A DNA stretch of 42,918 nucleotides from an uncultured Pelagibacteraceae bacterium (lineage in GTDB: Bacteria; Pseudomonadota; Alphaproteobacteria; Pelagibacterales; AG-422-B15), in assembly GCA_902570675.1 (NCBI GenBank), contig CACFYZ010000009.1, positions 1 through 42,918 on the forward strand. Direction: 5' to 3'. A model generated the notes under the pieces. That model did not search any database and was not told where the DNA came from. It was given only the letters and a program-made list of their open reading frames with translations. Made by a program: the position numbers and the translations under genes. Within the stretch, counting starts at the first letter, position 1. The number at the start of each line of letters is the position of its first letter. Of the stretch, positions 42,315-42,918 are shown piece after piece.

Positions 42315-42918
42315 ATGTTAATGCAACGTAATTCGCATAGATATTACGTGCGCCCAATTTTCAGTAAAATTAAAAAGAAAAACTCACTTTTTCTTGGATC
42401 CTCAAAATTATTTTTTAATGAAATTGAAATCATTCACAGAAGTAAAGACAAAATTCACAGAAAATTTTTGACTCTCGAGGAGGTTGAAAATCAGCCAATG
42501 CATATAAAAAAAATCATAAATGAACAGATTAAAAATATAACAAGTAAAAGACAAGAAATTGGGAAGATACACCTAGATAGACCAGTCCTAATGGGCATAC
42601 TTAACGTTACCCCAGATAGTTTTTTTGATGGGGGAAAATATTTATCAATAACAAAAGCAATCGATCAAACTAAAATACTTATCAAAGAAGGAGCTGATAT
42701 TATTGACATTGGTGGTGAGTCCACTCGACCAGGGTCAAAGCAGATAAGTATAAAAGAAGAGATTAAAAGAGTTGTACCAGTCATCTCACGAATAAGAAAA
42801 CTACAAAAGAAAGTTTTTCTATCAATCGATACCAGAAAATCAGCAGTCATGAAAGAAGCATTAAAGCACAAAATAAATCTCGTAAATGATGTTTCAGGAC
42901 TTAGATACGATAAACAAT
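42315..42918 (+). CDS. folP: Dihydropteroate synthase (3' end missing)
   Basis: The frame is open from ATG 42315 to the right edge (201 codons). After an N-terminal extension of about 92 residues, commonly seen in alphaproteobacterial FolP, the catalytic domain begins with VLMGILNVTPDSFFDGG, followed by EGADIIDIGGESTRPGS and FLSIDTRKSAVMKEAL. These are the pterin- and pABA-site loops. The enzyme joins 6-hydroxymethyl-dihydropterin diphosphate with pABA in folate synthesis and is the sulfonamide target. It begins 12 nt after ftsH. FtsH-FolP order is widespread in bacteria. Confidence 0.92.
   Translation, partial: MLMQRNSHRYYVRPIFSKIKKKNSLFLGSSKLFFNEIEIIHRSKDKIHRKFLTLEEVENQPMHIKKIINEQIKNITSKRQEIGKIHLDRPVLMGILNVTPDSFFDGGKYLSITKAIDQTKILIKEGADIIDIGGESTRPGSKQISIKEEIKRVVPVISRIRKLQKKVFLSIDTRKSAVMKEALKHKINLVNDVSGLRYDKQ

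Overview
The window is an AT-rich (by eye roughly 30% GC, lower in the first 9 kb) stretch of bacterial chromosome, almost fully packed with genes. The organism looks like a streamlined, probably marine, alphaproteobacterium. This is inferred from alphaproteobacterial hallmark genes and arrangements: a DUF1013/TrcR regulator, a DUF4164 coiled-coil gene next to zapA, split transhydrogenase genes (pntAA-pntAB-pntB) preceded by a small aa3-oxidase subunit IV gene, cysteine-free bL36 and bL31, and the order tolQRAB-pal-cpoB-tilS-ftsH-folP. The exact clade cannot be fixed from the sequence alone. I see no insertion sequence, prophage, integrase or CRISPR array.

Region 1 (1-9.4 kb) is a surface-polysaccharide locus. 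It holds a capsule-synthesis-like glycosyltransferase cut by the left edge, an FkbM methyltransferase, two GT2-like glycosyltransferases, a Wzy-like polymerase, a WecA/MraY-type initiating transferase on the opposite strand, a WaaL-like O-antigen ligase, a small SET-domain lysine methyltransferase and a two-TM Wzz-like protein. Together they outline lipid-linked O-unit assembly, polymerisation, chain-length control and ligation. No flippase or sugar-nucleotide genes are visible here.

Region 2 (9.4-16.4 kb) holds mixed housekeeping genes: TrhO tRNA hydroxylase, an acyltransferase, an AlkA-type glycosylase, an SCP2 protein, HisN, a DUF1329 protein, tRNA-Val(GAC), a 44-aa basic ORF overlapping rpmJ (bL36), an N-formylglutamate amidohydrolase-like protein and an alpha/beta hydrolase.

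Region 3 (16.4-24.2 kb) begins with a CoxIV-like small gene that is frameshifted in a poly-A run, followed by the transhydrogenase operon. Then come rpsU (bS21, apparently with an ATC start), purE-purK, trcR, a quinone oxidoreductase, an Hsp20 gene whose leader looks like a ROSE RNA thermometer, rpmE (bL31) and a small membrane protein.

Region 4 (24.2-30.8 kb, minus strand) is a central-carbon cluster, tkt-gap-pgk-class I aldolase, followed by efp and a SuhB-type phosphatase.

Region 5 (30.9-42.9 kb, plus strand) runs from the cell-division accessory genes (DUF4164, zapA) through fthC, a YmdB-type phosphoesterase and yebC to a PD-(D/E)XK nuclease that sits where ruvCAB often lie. After it come the complete Tol-Pal system, tilS, ftsH and the start of folP, cut by the right edge.

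The points most worth a second look are the Hjc-like nuclease in the ruvCAB position, the ROSE-like leader of hsp20, the non-canonical start of rpsU and the poly-A frameshift in the oxidase subunit gene.
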